Of a stretch of 14,245 nt of DNA, positions 1 through 7,236 are shown piece by piece. The notes under the pieces were generated by a model, which ran no database searches, had not been told where the DNA came from, and saw only the letters and a list, made by a program, of their open reading frames with translations. Every line of letters starts with the position of its first letter. Within the stretch, counting starts at the first letter, position 1. The position numbers were made by a program, and so were the translations under genes. The DNA is from JAQBFJ01 sp032123435 (GTDB taxonomy: Bacteria > Verrucomicrobiota > Kiritimatiellia > UBA8416 > JAQBFJ01), in contig JAQBFJ010000208.1 of the NCBI GenBank assembly GCA_032123435.1, positions 1 to 14,245 on the forward strand, read 5' to 3'.

Positions 1-1684
1 TGCTGATGGTGACAAAAGGATGCCCGCGCCGCTTCCGGTCCGGATAAAGGAGTTCATCCGCCCCGAGATGGTCTATCGCGTCGGAATGGGGGGAAACAAT
101 GTAGTAATTTGTTTGCGGATACTTTTCCAACATTATGGATCCCCGCACTGGCCAAAGCCTCGCAGTCTTTGCCTTCGCGTCTATCGTAAGTTGGGCCTGA
201 TTTTCCCACTCATGCCTGCCCATGACGATGTTGGAGGTAATAAGGAAACGCCGGGCTTTTCCTGTTTTTACTTGAATATCCACAAAACTGGCCGGGTTAT
301 TGCTGTCCATCATGTTTGTCACGACAATCGTCTCACCGCGCCCGGCATAGATCCAGCGCGTATAGTTCAGACCCATTTCAACAGCGGAAGCCAGACCGAG
401 GAGAACATACCCGTTGTCGGTCTCAACAAATATCCTCTGGCCGCAACTCTTCACCACGTTGAGATGGTTGCGGGAAACGGAGATGAGCTTATTGAACTCG
501 GAACTGCCGATTGCAAGTTGTGAATTGAAGACGCCGTATCCGTAAACAGTGGTCGTCAGGATGTCGTCGTTCATTTTCGTGTCGTGCCCTGACCGGTAAA
601 TCATGCCCTGCGGCCGTTCCTGCAGAAGCTCCTTTGCGCGGAGTGCAACGTGAGCATGATCCCCGTAATAGAAGGAGAGCAACTGACTGTCCTTTTTCTC
701 GATGTTCCTTTTCGCGCCCGGAAAATAACTGGCGATCTCACTTGCGGTCAGATTTCGCGACTGAAACATGCTGACACGGTTGAAAAGTGTTGGCATTACC
801 GCGCTTCCGCCTCGTGTGTTCCACTGGAAATTGTCCGGCACTTCACGCGCAGCGACGGCGGCGGCCTTCTCGGCGAGAGGCAGGTCTTGCCGTCCGCTGG
901 CCGGCGAATGATCAGGGTCATACACGGCAAAGAATGTAACGGCAGTCTCGGATGCGGCCGCCAGTTTCATCTTTCGTGACAGCAGTGTGGGCAACGCGAA
1001 TTCATATTGAAGCACACTGTTCGGAAACTCCGGCTTAAGCAATGCGCCGGGAATATTCGTTTCCTTGTAATCAAGATCGTAGAACTGAAATCCGTCCGAG
1101 AGGTATCCGCGACTTCCACTCAGACAGCCATGCATCAGCCACGGATTTCTTTCCAACTGCTTGTATCCCTGTCTTGAACACAGCAGGAATCCGTACTTCT
1201 TATGATTGAGCGCGTGGTGATCTATGTAATGGCTGATATAAGCTTCATTGCGCGAAACCAGCAGTCTGACAGCGAGGCCGAGATCCTGCGCGCACACAAG
1301 ATCAGCGTCAATCTTTGCCTGGCCGTGGTTTCGCAGGTACACCGTCCAGAACCACATGAAATCTTTTTCCGCCAACTGCAGACAGCAGGCATATTCAAGA
1401 TCACCGAACCTGCCCTGCCAGACAGCTCTTTTGCCGGTTACCCGGAATGTACTTGTGGAGTTTGGTCCGGTCAGCGGCGCGTAACTTATTTTGCCGTCTT
1501 TAAAACAGCGCAGGTATATGTTGCCGACACTGCCCTCTGCCGGATTGCCGCGATACTGGTGAATCATGATCCCGTCGTGACTGCTCATGAAAATACTGCC
1601 GTTTTCCAACAGATCAAAACGCAGGCCGTGTTTATTTTTCAGTGTCTTCTTTCTTAATGTAGCTTCGCTGGTAAGTAATGTCAT
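1..1684 (-). CDS. GH94-type phosphorylase (1,2-beta-oligoglucan phosphorylase-like), N-terminal part, cut by window edge
   Basis: The minus strand is open from an ATG at 1684-1682 to the left edge, giving 561 codons without a stop. A GGGGGA Shine-Dalgarno-like run lies just upstream of the ATG. The protein resembles the long N-terminal beta-sandwich part of GH94 enzymes related to cellobiose phosphorylase and cyclic beta-1,2-glucan synthase, especially SOGP-type 1,2-beta-oligoglucan phosphorylases. Recognisable segments are EAYISHYIDHH (about residues 147-157), LLCSRQGYKQ (167-176), the SDGFQFYDLDYKET block (196-209) and DHLGADELLYPD (538-549). Family members run to about 1,100 residues, and the (alpha/alpha)6 catalytic domain with its acid Asp would lie beyond the window. 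The likely reaction is reversible phosphorolysis of beta-glucosidic bonds in the cytoplasm, consistent with no visible signal peptide. It is divergent from the GH-D gene at 2003. Substrate specificity cannot be settled from this half; cellobiose phosphorylase is the main alternative label. Confidence 0.78.
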   Translation of the reverse strand, partial: MTLLTSEATLRKKTLKNKHGLRFDLLENGSIFMSSHDGIMIHQYRGNPAEGSVGNIYLRCFKDGKISYAPLTGPNSTSTFRVTGKRAVWQGRFGDLEYACCLQLAEKDFMWFWTVYLRNHGQAKIDADLVCAQDLGLAVRLLVSRNEAYISHYIDHHALNHKKYGFLLCSRQGYKQLERNPWLMHGCLSGSRGYLSDGFQFYDLDYKETNIPGALLKPEFPNSVLQYEFALPTLLSRKMKLAAASETAVTFFAVYDPDHSPASGRQDLPLAEKAAAVAAREVPDNFQWNTRGGSAVMPTLFNRVSMFQSRNLTASEIASYFPGAKRNIEKKDSQLLSFYYGDHAHVALRAKELLQERPQGMIYRSGHDTKMNDDILTTTVYGYGVFNSQLAIGSSEFNKLISVSRNHLNVVKSCGQRIFVETDNGYVLLGLASAVEMGLNYTRWIYAGRGETIVVTNMMDSNNPASFVDIQVKTGKARRFLITSNIVMGRHEWENQAQLTIDAKAKTARLWPVRGSIMLEKYPQTNYYIVSPHSDAIDHLGADELLYPDRKRRGHPFVTIS

Positions 1685-1735
1685 GGATTCCCCCTTTTTT
1701 TGCCCCGGAAAAACAGGTTGTTTAAAGAATAACGC

Positions 1736-1756
1736 GGGGAATATCTTAAATTCCCC
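1736..1756. promoter_or_regulatory. Inverted repeat, candidate operator or leader hairpin of the GH94-type gene
   Basis: GGGGAAT and ATTCCCC form perfect 7-base arms around a 7-base spacer. The repeat lies about 50 bases upstream of the GH94-type start codon. It could be an operator for a regulator of the divergent pair or a hairpin in the 5' leader. No regulator gene is in the window to support either reading. Confidence 0.4.
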
Positions 1757-1784
1757 TAAGGAATACCAGTAAAAAAATATTCAA

Positions 1785-1796
1785 GCCGGCGCCGGC
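1785..1796. repeat. Perfect 12-base GC palindrome GCCGGCGCCGGC
   Basis: The sequence reads identically on both strands and stands out in an AT-rich intergenic stretch. It may be a protein-binding site, or one of the GC-rich palindromes this genome carries between genes (compare 8750-9160). Function unknown. Confidence 0.45.
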
Positions 1797-1918
1797 CATT
1801 TGCCTTATTATGTCAAAACGCTCATCTTTCTCAGCCCCGACATCCGCCATCGGTGGGAGACCTGGCGTAGACTTGCTCCCATTCTTGTCTTCTTACTTCT
1901 TAACTTCTGTTTTCCCTC

Positions 1919-1947
1919 TTGACCGGATTGTTAGTGAGTTTTATTGT
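1919..1947 (+). promoter_or_regulatory. Sigma70-like promoter for the GH-D glycosidase gene
   Basis: TTGACC (1919-1924) and TATTGT (1942-1947) are spaced by 17 bases, close to the consensus. Initiation near 1954 would give a leader of about 50 bases before the ATG at 2003. This argues that the TTG at 1919, which would extend the reading frame by 28 codons, is the -35 element and not a start codon. Inferred from sequence only. Confidence 0.45.
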
Positions 1948-2002
1948 CAATGGCAGGGTTAAATATGACAGAGCTGTAAAACAACCTTCGTCCGGCAACA
2001 TA

Positions 2003-4279
2003 ATGAAACATAAAATAGAAAATGATTACCTGCAGGTTATTTTTGACGATAGTTCCGGAACTTTCAGCGCCGTTGAGCAGATTACGGGCAAGCTTTTCCT
2101 GACGGACGGCAGACTTGAAGAAGTGCGTGAAACTGTGAAGGTTGACTCCGTTCAGGATACTGTTTTTGGCAGTGGCATGCGTATTCTTCTGCAGTCATCA
2201 GACGGCAGTGAGAATTCACTGGAACTTTACCCGAAGCTTCCTTTTCTGCTTATCCGTGGAACACTGCGCAATGCCGGGAAAGATCTGCTTGATATTACAA
2301 AGCGTGTTCCGGCTATATTCAATATCGAATTGGACGCGCCAGTCTCGCAACTTCAGACTATGGGAACAGGCGGATTGCTGGCACCGGGTGAAAATCCCGG
2401 CAGTTATTTCTTCCTCACCTGCGCGGATCCAGCCACAAGGCGCGGAGTTGTGGCCGGGTGGCTTTCCTCCGACCGTGGAGCCGGAGTATTGTTTTCGCAA
2501 ATCAAGGACGGCAAGGTTGAATTCAAGGCCCAGATTGACTACGGGCATTTGCGGATTCCCGCCGGCCGGACCGCCCGCCTTGAGAGTCTGGCCATAGGCT
2601 GTTTCGGCGATGCCCGCATCGGGCAGGAACGGCTTGCAGATGCAGTTGCCGGATATTACCGGATCAAGCTTCGTCCGCAGACCGGTGTATACTGCACCTG
2701 GTACGCGGAAGAGCATGGCGGGGCGGGAGATGAATTTTCGACAATTGAACTTGCTGATTTTGTTGCCAGAGAATTGAAGCCGTTCGGGTTAACAGTTATA
2801 CAAATTGATGACCGCTGGCAGGATGGCCCGGAACTGGACGGGCCAACGCGCGGGTTTGAACGCTGCCGTCCCGGCGGGCCGTACCCTAACGGCATGGAAC
2901 CAGTGACGAAAGCTCTTGATAAACTTGGATTAACATTTGGCCTCTGGTGGCTGCCGTTCGGGCGGAACCATGCAGCGCCGGACTATGCGGACTGTCAGCA
3001 TTGGTTTGCCCGGTGGTCTTCAGGCGATGTGATGAAAACCAAGGCATTCGGAGGTACCTGCCTCGATCTCACCCACCCGGAAGTACGGGATCACCTTGCC
3101 ATGCTCTCGAATCTCTTTCGTTCGTGGGGAATCAAATACTACAAGATGGATGGGCTTTGGACTGGCACAGCGACTGAACTGACCTACATAAATGACGGGT
3201 ATATTGACGACAAGATGGGCAATGTAAGTCCGTTTCACGATCCATTAAAGACCCAGATAGAAGCTTATCGTGACGGACTTCATTTGTTACGTGATAATGC
3301 CGGTGATGACGTGTTCTTCTCCGGCTGTTGTGTTTCGCAGAATATGAGGTCTTTTTATGCTTTCGGGCTGGTTGATTCCATGCGGATCGGGCCTGATTTC
3401 AATCATGACGGACAGGGGCTGCGAACCGGGGCCTTGCGCGGGTCGCGTCTTTATTTCATGAACGGCCGGATATGGTGGAATGATCCGGATCCGACAATGG
3501 TGCGTGCACGGTCCGGTACCGGCGCTGATCCGGCATGTTCCAATGGAGTAACCATGGAGCAGGCGCAACTGGCAACTTCATGGGTTTCGTTGTCAGGTCA
3601 ATTCTATCTTTCCAGCGACTGGCTTCCGGCACTGCCGGCTGAACGGATTGAGATCATGAAACGCACGCTGGCCTCACACTCCGCCACAGCACGTCCGGTG
3701 GATTATTTTGATCATCCGCTGGCAAACACATGGCTCGTTACTGATGACAGCAACGGGATCAGGCGTAATGTAATCGGATTGTTTAACTTCCACGAAGAAC
3801 CCCTTAATATTGATTATACATGTGAAAAAATCGGGCTGGACGCGGAAAAGAATTATCACGCGTTTGATTTCTGGGCAAACAGGATGATGCCTGACTTTCG
3901 CGGTTTGATCAGGGATGAAGTCCCGCCGAATTCCTGCCGGGTGATTGCGGTGCGCGCGGATGAGGGGCATCCGGTAATACTCAGCACATCACGGCATGTG
4001 ACACAGGGCATTATTGACGTGCGTGATGAAAAATGGGACGGCAGAAAAAATTGCCTTTCTGCAGTGAGCCGGGTCATAGCCAATGATCCGTACGAGATCC
4101 GGGTGGCAGGTTTGGCTGACGGCGGCCGGCGGTGGGACGCGGTAAAAGCTGTAATCGCTGATGCTGATATCGCGGCTGGTGTCGGTGTATCACTGGAAAA
4201 AAGTTCTGAACTTTTGCGCGTTACTATAAAATCCCCTACCACTCGCGATATGGCATGGCACATTGATTTTACGGCTTAA
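2003..4279 (+). CDS. Alpha-galactosidase-like glycoside hydrolase, clan GH-D (GH36/GH27-like)
   Basis: This 758-residue protein has the retaining clan GH-D layout. An N-terminal beta-sandwich spans about residues 1-220, a (beta/alpha)8 barrel about 225-560, and a C-terminal beta domain follows. The barrel shows TGVYCTWYAE (227-236), QIDDRWQ (267-273), the Trp-rich LTFGLWWLPFG strand (310-320), GGTCLDLTHPEV (350-361) and YYKMDGLW (379-386). D383 of KMD is the expected nucleophile, and D465 of RIGPD (461-465) the expected acid/base. No signal peptide is visible, so it is probably cytoplasmic. The frame is open back to a TTG at 1919, but that overlaps a promoter-like -35, so I chose the ATG at 2003 although its Shine-Dalgarno is weak. 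It is divergent from the GH94-type phosphorylase, suggesting joint glycan use. Alpha-galactoside is the default substrate; alpha-N-acetylgalactosaminide or another alpha-glycoside is possible. Confidence 0.8.
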   Translation: MKHKIENDYLQVIFDDSSGTFSAVEQITGKLFLTDGRLEEVRETVKVDSVQDTVFGSGMRILLQSSDGSENSLELYPKLPFLLIRGTLRNAGKDLLDITKRVPAIFNIELDAPVSQLQTMGTGGLLAPGENPGSYFFLTCADPATRRGVVAGWLSSDRGAGVLFSQIKDGKVEFKAQIDYGHLRIPAGRTARLESLAIGCFGDARIGQERLADAVAGYYRIKLRPQTGVYCTWYAEEHGGAGDEFSTIELADFVARELKPFGLTVIQIDDRWQDGPELDGPTRGFERCRPGGPYPNGMEPVTKALDKLGLTFGLWWLPFGRNHAAPDYADCQHWFARWSSGDVMKTKAFGGTCLDLTHPEVRDHLAMLSNLFRSWGIKYYKMDGLWTGTATELTYINDGYIDDKMGNVSPFHDPLKTQIEAYRDGLHLLRDNAGDDVFFSGCCVSQNMRSFYAFGLVDSMRIGPDFNHDGQGLRTGALRGSRLYFMNGRIWWNDPDPTMVRARSGTGADPACSNGVTMEQAQLATSWVSLSGQFYLSSDWLPALPAERIEIMKRTLASHSATARPVDYFDHPLANTWLVTDDSNGIRRNVIGLFNFHEEPLNIDYTCEKIGLDAEKNYHAFDFWANRMMPDFRGLIRDEVPPNSCRVIAVRADEGHPVILSTSRHVTQGIIDVRDEKWDGRKNCLSAVSRVIANDPYEIRVAGLADGGRRWDAVKAVIADADIAAGVGVSLEKSSELLRVTIKSPTTRDMAWHIDFTA

Positions 4280-4634
4280 AACGAGAAAATCACCACGAAA
4301 AAGCGGCTCTAAGCCCCCATTTCAGCCATATTATCGACATAACTCCCTAACAATCAATACTTTAGCGTGGCTAACCCGCAATATTTCACAAGATGACTGT
4401 GAACAGAAGAATGGAAAGCCCGACCACCAGTCCGGGTGTATATTCGCGAAGTTTTTCAGAGGATGAAAGAGGTGTGGTGGTCATCACGAATCTCGTGAAG
4501 TTAAGTTTTCTTGATACATCCTTATCCCCTCCATGGACCGATTTAAGGCGCCACACATAAGCCAGACAGAGACTTGCCTGTCAATCTTGTTTGAAAATAC
4601 TTCGGCAAAATAATGCACGATCCATTTCTTTGCA
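4280..4634. other. Convergent gap with no recognised gene
   Basis: These 355 bases lie between the converging stop codons of the GH-D glycosidase and the glycyl radical enzyme. A plus-strand frame from 4263 to 4466 overlaps the glycosidase end, is rich in Lys, Arg and Pro and resembles nothing I know. On the minus strand a 47-codon frame runs from about 4633 to 4490 (including KKWIVHYFAEVF and GALNRSMEG) without a start-proximal Shine-Dalgarno. It may be a gene remnant, but I could not assign it. A short perfect hairpin lies at 4484-4498. Confidence 0.5.
4484..4498. terminator. Short hairpin, weak terminator candidate
   Basis: TCACGA and TCGTGA are perfect 6-base arms with a 3-base loop. On the plus strand it is followed by a loosely T-rich stretch (AGTTAAGTTTTCTTG), which could make a weak intrinsic terminator about 200 bases after the GH-D gene. 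The stem is short and the T-run interrupted, so this is tentative. Confidence 0.25.
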
Positions 4635-6923
4635 TTATGCCGTGTGCTCGGTCCGGGCTATAACACTGTCCTGGAGGCTTCGATCCAGCCGTGTGAAATA
4701 CTCACTGTAACCACCGATCCGAACGATCAGGTTACCGTGCTTCTCCGGCTCCCGTTGCGCCGCCAGCATTTCCTCATGGCGGATCACCGACACCTGCAGC
4801 TGCATTCCGCCTTTCAGGAAAAACGACCGAACCAAACTAACCGCATTCTTCACTCCGGTTGGCGTCGCCAGCATCGCCTTCTGCAGTCGTATATTCACCA
4901 CCGGGGTCCCCGCCGCCAGCCATAAGGGGAGACTGGCCACACTGCTCAACATCGCGGTGGGGCCCCGCTGGTCGCGCCCCTGCGCCGGCCCCGCCGAGTC
5001 GGTCAAGACTTCCCCAGCCTTTCGCCCATCCGGCAGTGCACCCACCGGTTTTCCTGCGGCCGCATACGTGACAAACAGGATGCACGACGCCAAATATCGG
5101 CCACCCCGGGGCGTTTCGTGCTGATATAGCGTGTTCCAGGCAAAATGGAGTACGTCAGCCGCCATGGCATCCACCGCCGCCAGATCGTTCCCAAACTTCG
5201 GGGCCATCTGCAGTTTACGGCGCATCTCGTCATACCCAACGAAATCCGCCGCCAGCGCCTGCAGTAATTCCCGCTTCCCCACGTTTCCGCCAAACACGCA
5301 GGCACGGACCGCAGCCAGGCTGTCCACCAGGTTCGCAATGCCCTGGTAATTGAGGACCGACCAATTATAACGCGCCCCACCCGCTTCAAACGATTTCCTT
5401 CGCTTCACGCAATCCCGTGTGAACATCGTCCGGCATAACTTCGGATCTCCGCGCCGGAACCTTTCCCGGATCTGTTCATCCAGCCAAGCCGTGGTGGCAT
5501 CGGTCATGTGCTGAATCTGCCGTTTCACGGCACCCATGAAATCTTCAAACGTCGAAAAAGTCTCGAACCGTCCCGTGTGGGGCCCCACCTGGGTCCCATC
5601 CGCAGGATCCGCGCCATCGTGCAACGCCCGTTCCAGCGCCTTGGCCAGGTTGATCTCGCCATCCAGACTCCCGACATTCGAAAGGCCCGGGATCATGGTT
5701 TCGGTGCAACCGCCAAACCCGATTTCGCGTGAATCTTCCTCCGTGAGCCCAAGATCCATTTCCCGCAGTGTTTTCACATAAAGATCATCGTTATAAAGAG
5801 CGGGCCGACCGGCGCCGTTTCCGAGTGTTTCCATCGCCAGAAGAATCGCCGCCTTTGGCGTTTCCTTCGTGATCCGGAACGCCACGTTGGGCCGCCGCAC
5901 ATGGTTGCGTCCGCAGGCAGCAAGGCATTCCATCGTCAGCGCATTGGTCCCGTCTTTGCCTTCCGATGTATAGCCGCCAATCTGGAGATTCCATCCGTTA
6001 AAGCGTTCAAAATTGGTCCACATCTCATCCAGCAACCGCCTCGCCCTCTCCATATCCAACGTACCGCGGGTCTTGTCCTGTTCCAAAAGGGGCCCCAACA
6101 CCTGGTCCAGTCGCCCGATACTGTCACACCCATCCAGCATCCACACAAAATGTACGGCCATCAGGCCCTGTTCGAACGTCTGGGCCGGCGTCAGGAAGCA
6201 TCCGCCAAAGGTCCGGACCGCCCATTCCAATTCCTCGCGCCGGGTTCCCGTAGCTCCGGCCGCCGCTTGCTGCAAGGCATGCAAAGTTCGCGCATAAAAC
6301 GTTTCCACCCCGGTCGCGTAATCTTTCAACGCCAACAACAGGTTCAATTCTCCGGCATCCGCGTTCTCCTTTAATGCCTCCACCGCCGCCAGTTCTCCGT
6401 CCAGTTCCGCCACCATGGCGCGGAAACCCTCATTCACTACTCGTCGGACATCCGGATTACTGTGCGTATAACCACCGAAATGAGGCAGGCGCGGTTTCAA
6501 ATCCTGAATGAGTTCATCGATAAAAACCGCCCGGTCAGGAAATCGTTTCTTTTTCTCTTCCGCCAGGTGTTCGTTTACCCGAAGCCCCCGGTTGTGTTCA
6601 AAATCACAGAGCAGGCTTTCTGCATGCCAGACGTCGCCGGTATCCCGGGTCCGGGCCCGCGGCAGCGGCTCCGCCGGAAACAGCAACCGTCGATCCATCA
6701 CCCGGATTTCCATGTTTTCGTACAGCCGCCGCCACGCCAGTCCGTAGGAGCGCGGCCACGGAAGATCCTGGCCCTCGTAGAATCCCAGGGCCATCCATTC
6801 CCCGATTTCCCGCAACTCTATTGTTTCTTTTATCTTACGCAGCGGATGGTCTTGCGGCAGGCGTTTATCTAAATCAACAGAGTAGCTGAATAGCTCTTTT
6901 TGTTCTTCGTTTATGCCCATCAT
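4635..6923 (-). CDS. Glycyl radical enzyme (PFL-like dehydratase/lyase family) with a transposase-derived N-terminus
   Basis: This 762-residue protein carries the full glycyl radical enzyme signature. The active-site loop GFGGCTETM (402-410) presents thiyl Cys406 and Glu408. The C-terminal RIGGYSEYF (735-743) places the radical on Gly738. FNGWNLQI, PDGRKAGEVLTDS (631-643) and GGMQLQVSV (705-713) are also family-like. The Gly-Cys-x-Glu motif and lack of the Cys-Cys pair of true pyruvate formate-lyase point to a dehydratase or C-X lyase; the substrate is unknown. Residues 1-37 are not glycyl-radical sequence: LDKRLPQDHPLRKIK is typical of IS-type transposase N-termini (DUF772). The body from codon ~38 is much richer in GC than those codons and than neighbouring genes, suggesting transfer. 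AGGAGG lies 9 bases before the ATG. No radical-SAM activase is in the window. An internal start at Met44 (6794) would remove the transposase part. Confidence 0.87.
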   Translation of the reverse strand: MMGINEEQKELFSYSVDLDKRLPQDHPLRKIKETIELREIGEWMALGFYEGQDLPWPRSYGLAWRRLYENMEIRVMDRRLLFPAEPLPRARTRDTGDVWHAESLLCDFEHNRGLRVNEHLAEEKKKRFPDRAVFIDELIQDLKPRLPHFGGYTHSNPDVRRVVNEGFRAMVAELDGELAAVEALKENADAGELNLLLALKDYATGVETFYARTLHALQQAAAGATGTRREELEWAVRTFGGCFLTPAQTFEQGLMAVHFVWMLDGCDSIGRLDQVLGPLLEQDKTRGTLDMERARRLLDEMWTNFERFNGWNLQIGGYTSEGKDGTNALTMECLAACGRNHVRRPNVAFRITKETPKAAILLAMETLGNGAGRPALYNDDLYVKTLREMDLGLTEEDSREIGFGGCTETMIPGLSNVGSLDGEINLAKALERALHDGADPADGTQVGPHTGRFETFSTFEDFMGAVKRQIQHMTDATTAWLDEQIRERFRRGDPKLCRTMFTRDCVKRRKSFEAGGARYNWSVLNYQGIANLVDSLAAVRACVFGGNVGKRELLQALAADFVGYDEMRRKLQMAPKFGNDLAAVDAMAADVLHFAWNTLYQHETPRGGRYLASCILFVTYAAAGKPVGALPDGRKAGEVLTDSAGPAQGRDQRGPTAMLSSVASLPLWLAAGTPVVNIRLQKAMLATPTGVKNAVSLVRSFFLKGGMQLQVSVIRHEEMLAAQREPEKHGNLIVRIGGYSEYFTRLDRSLQDSVIARTEHTA
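6813..6923 (-). mobile_element. Transposase N-terminal remnant fused to the glycyl radical enzyme
   Basis: The first 37 codons, with ELFSYSVDLD (10-19) and KRLPQDHPLRKIK (20-32), match the conserved opening of IS5/IS1182-type transposases, where a leading LFSY-like segment precedes a (V/I/L)P-x-DHPLR-x-I motif. The transposase catalytic part is absent. Base composition changes abruptly at codon 37/38, from A-rich codons such as ATA, AAA and GAA to CGG, GGG and GCC. The upstream leader probably came with the element. I did not find the other end of the insertion sequence. Confidence 0.7.
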
Positions 6924-6932
6924 GGCCTATGT

Positions 6933-6964
6933 CCTCCTTATTATAGGAGAACCTTACCATTATA
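6933..6964 (-). promoter_or_regulatory. -10 box and Shine-Dalgarno-sequestering hairpin ahead of the glycyl radical enzyme
   Basis: Reading minus, TATAAT (6964-6959) is a perfect -10, although no good -35 is seen at 16-18 bases. Immediately downstream CTCCT and AGGAG (6949-6934) form 5-base arms around ATAATA. The right arm contains most of the AGGAGG Shine-Dalgarno (6938-6933), so the fold would mask ribosome entry. Leader hairpins that limit translation are common in insertion sequences, fitting a transposase-derived leader. Confidence 0.5.
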
Positions 6965-7028
6965 CACTTGTCTGTTAAAGATTAATTGCTTACTAATTTG
7001 ATTTGGGCAACACGCCGTTGAGGGCTCT

Positions 7029-7043
7029 GACCCCTCAGGGGTC
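7029..7043. repeat. Interrupted palindrome GACCCCTCAGGGGTC
   Basis: Perfect 7-base arms surround a single central base. The core CCTCAGGGG/CCCCTGAGG resembles the CCTGAGGGG motifs repeated at 8777-8819 and 9152-9160, so it is probably part of the same family of intergenic elements. Confidence 0.5.
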
Positions 7044-7236
7044 CCGCACTGCACGAAAAACCGTCGGAGTCGGCGCTCGACGCCAGACCAGGGCTTCGGA
7101 ACGCAGAAACACGAACTTTTTTCTGCCCGGATGTCCTGTTTTCAGAGAAAATCCACCCCTTATGGCAAAACCTCAGAACCACTGATGTTTCTGTATCCGT
7201 GCTGCGAGGTTACTGATATATTATATTCTCCTTTAC

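Larger units (their letters stand above)
1685..2002. promoter_or_regulatory. Divergent intergenic region between the two glycan genes
   Basis: These 318 bases separate the start codons of the GH94-type gene (minus) and the GH-D gene (plus), so both promoters should lie here. I see an inverted repeat at 1736-1756, a 12-base GC palindrome at 1785-1796 and a sigma70-like promoter at 1919-1947 reading plus. The stretch 1801-1915 is pyrimidine-rich and has no convincing gene. No clear promoter for the minus strand was found; a TTGAAT near 1784-1779 has no good -10 partner. Confidence 0.5.
6924..7236. other. Divergent region between the glycyl radical enzyme and the MFS gene
   Basis: The 313 bases hold the leader of the glycyl radical enzyme (minus) and the upstream region of the permease (plus). 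I see a TATAAT -10 on the minus strand, a hairpin around the Shine-Dalgarno, a perfect interrupted palindrome at 7029-7043, and a weaker GGCG/CGCC hairpin near 7072-7084. A minus frame 6982-7182 (66 codons, Ser/Arg-rich) has no family resemblance and I treat it as noncoding. Part of this DNA may be the left end of the insertion sequence that supplied the enzyme's N-terminus. Confidence 0.45.

Noticed and set aside
20..1657. Several plus-strand open frames over the left end
   Set aside because: They lie opposite a single uninterrupted minus-strand frame with clear GH94-family motifs, and their own translations have no family resemblance.
1919..2002. TTG-initiated extension of the GH-D glycosidase
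   Set aside because: The TTG coincides with a TTGACC -35 element that has a well-spaced -10, lacks a Shine-Dalgarno, and the extra 28 residues do not resemble a signal peptide or the family's N-terminus.
4263..4466. Plus-strand frame of 67 codons overlapping the end of the GH-D gene
   Set aside because: It begins inside the glycosidase without its own ribosome site and has a low-complexity basic composition with no recognisable family.
6982..7182. Minus-strand frame of 66 codons upstream of the glycyl radical enzyme
   Set aside because: Its translation is Ser/Arg-rich and it crosses the palindrome at 7029-7043; it looks like leader or IS-end DNA.
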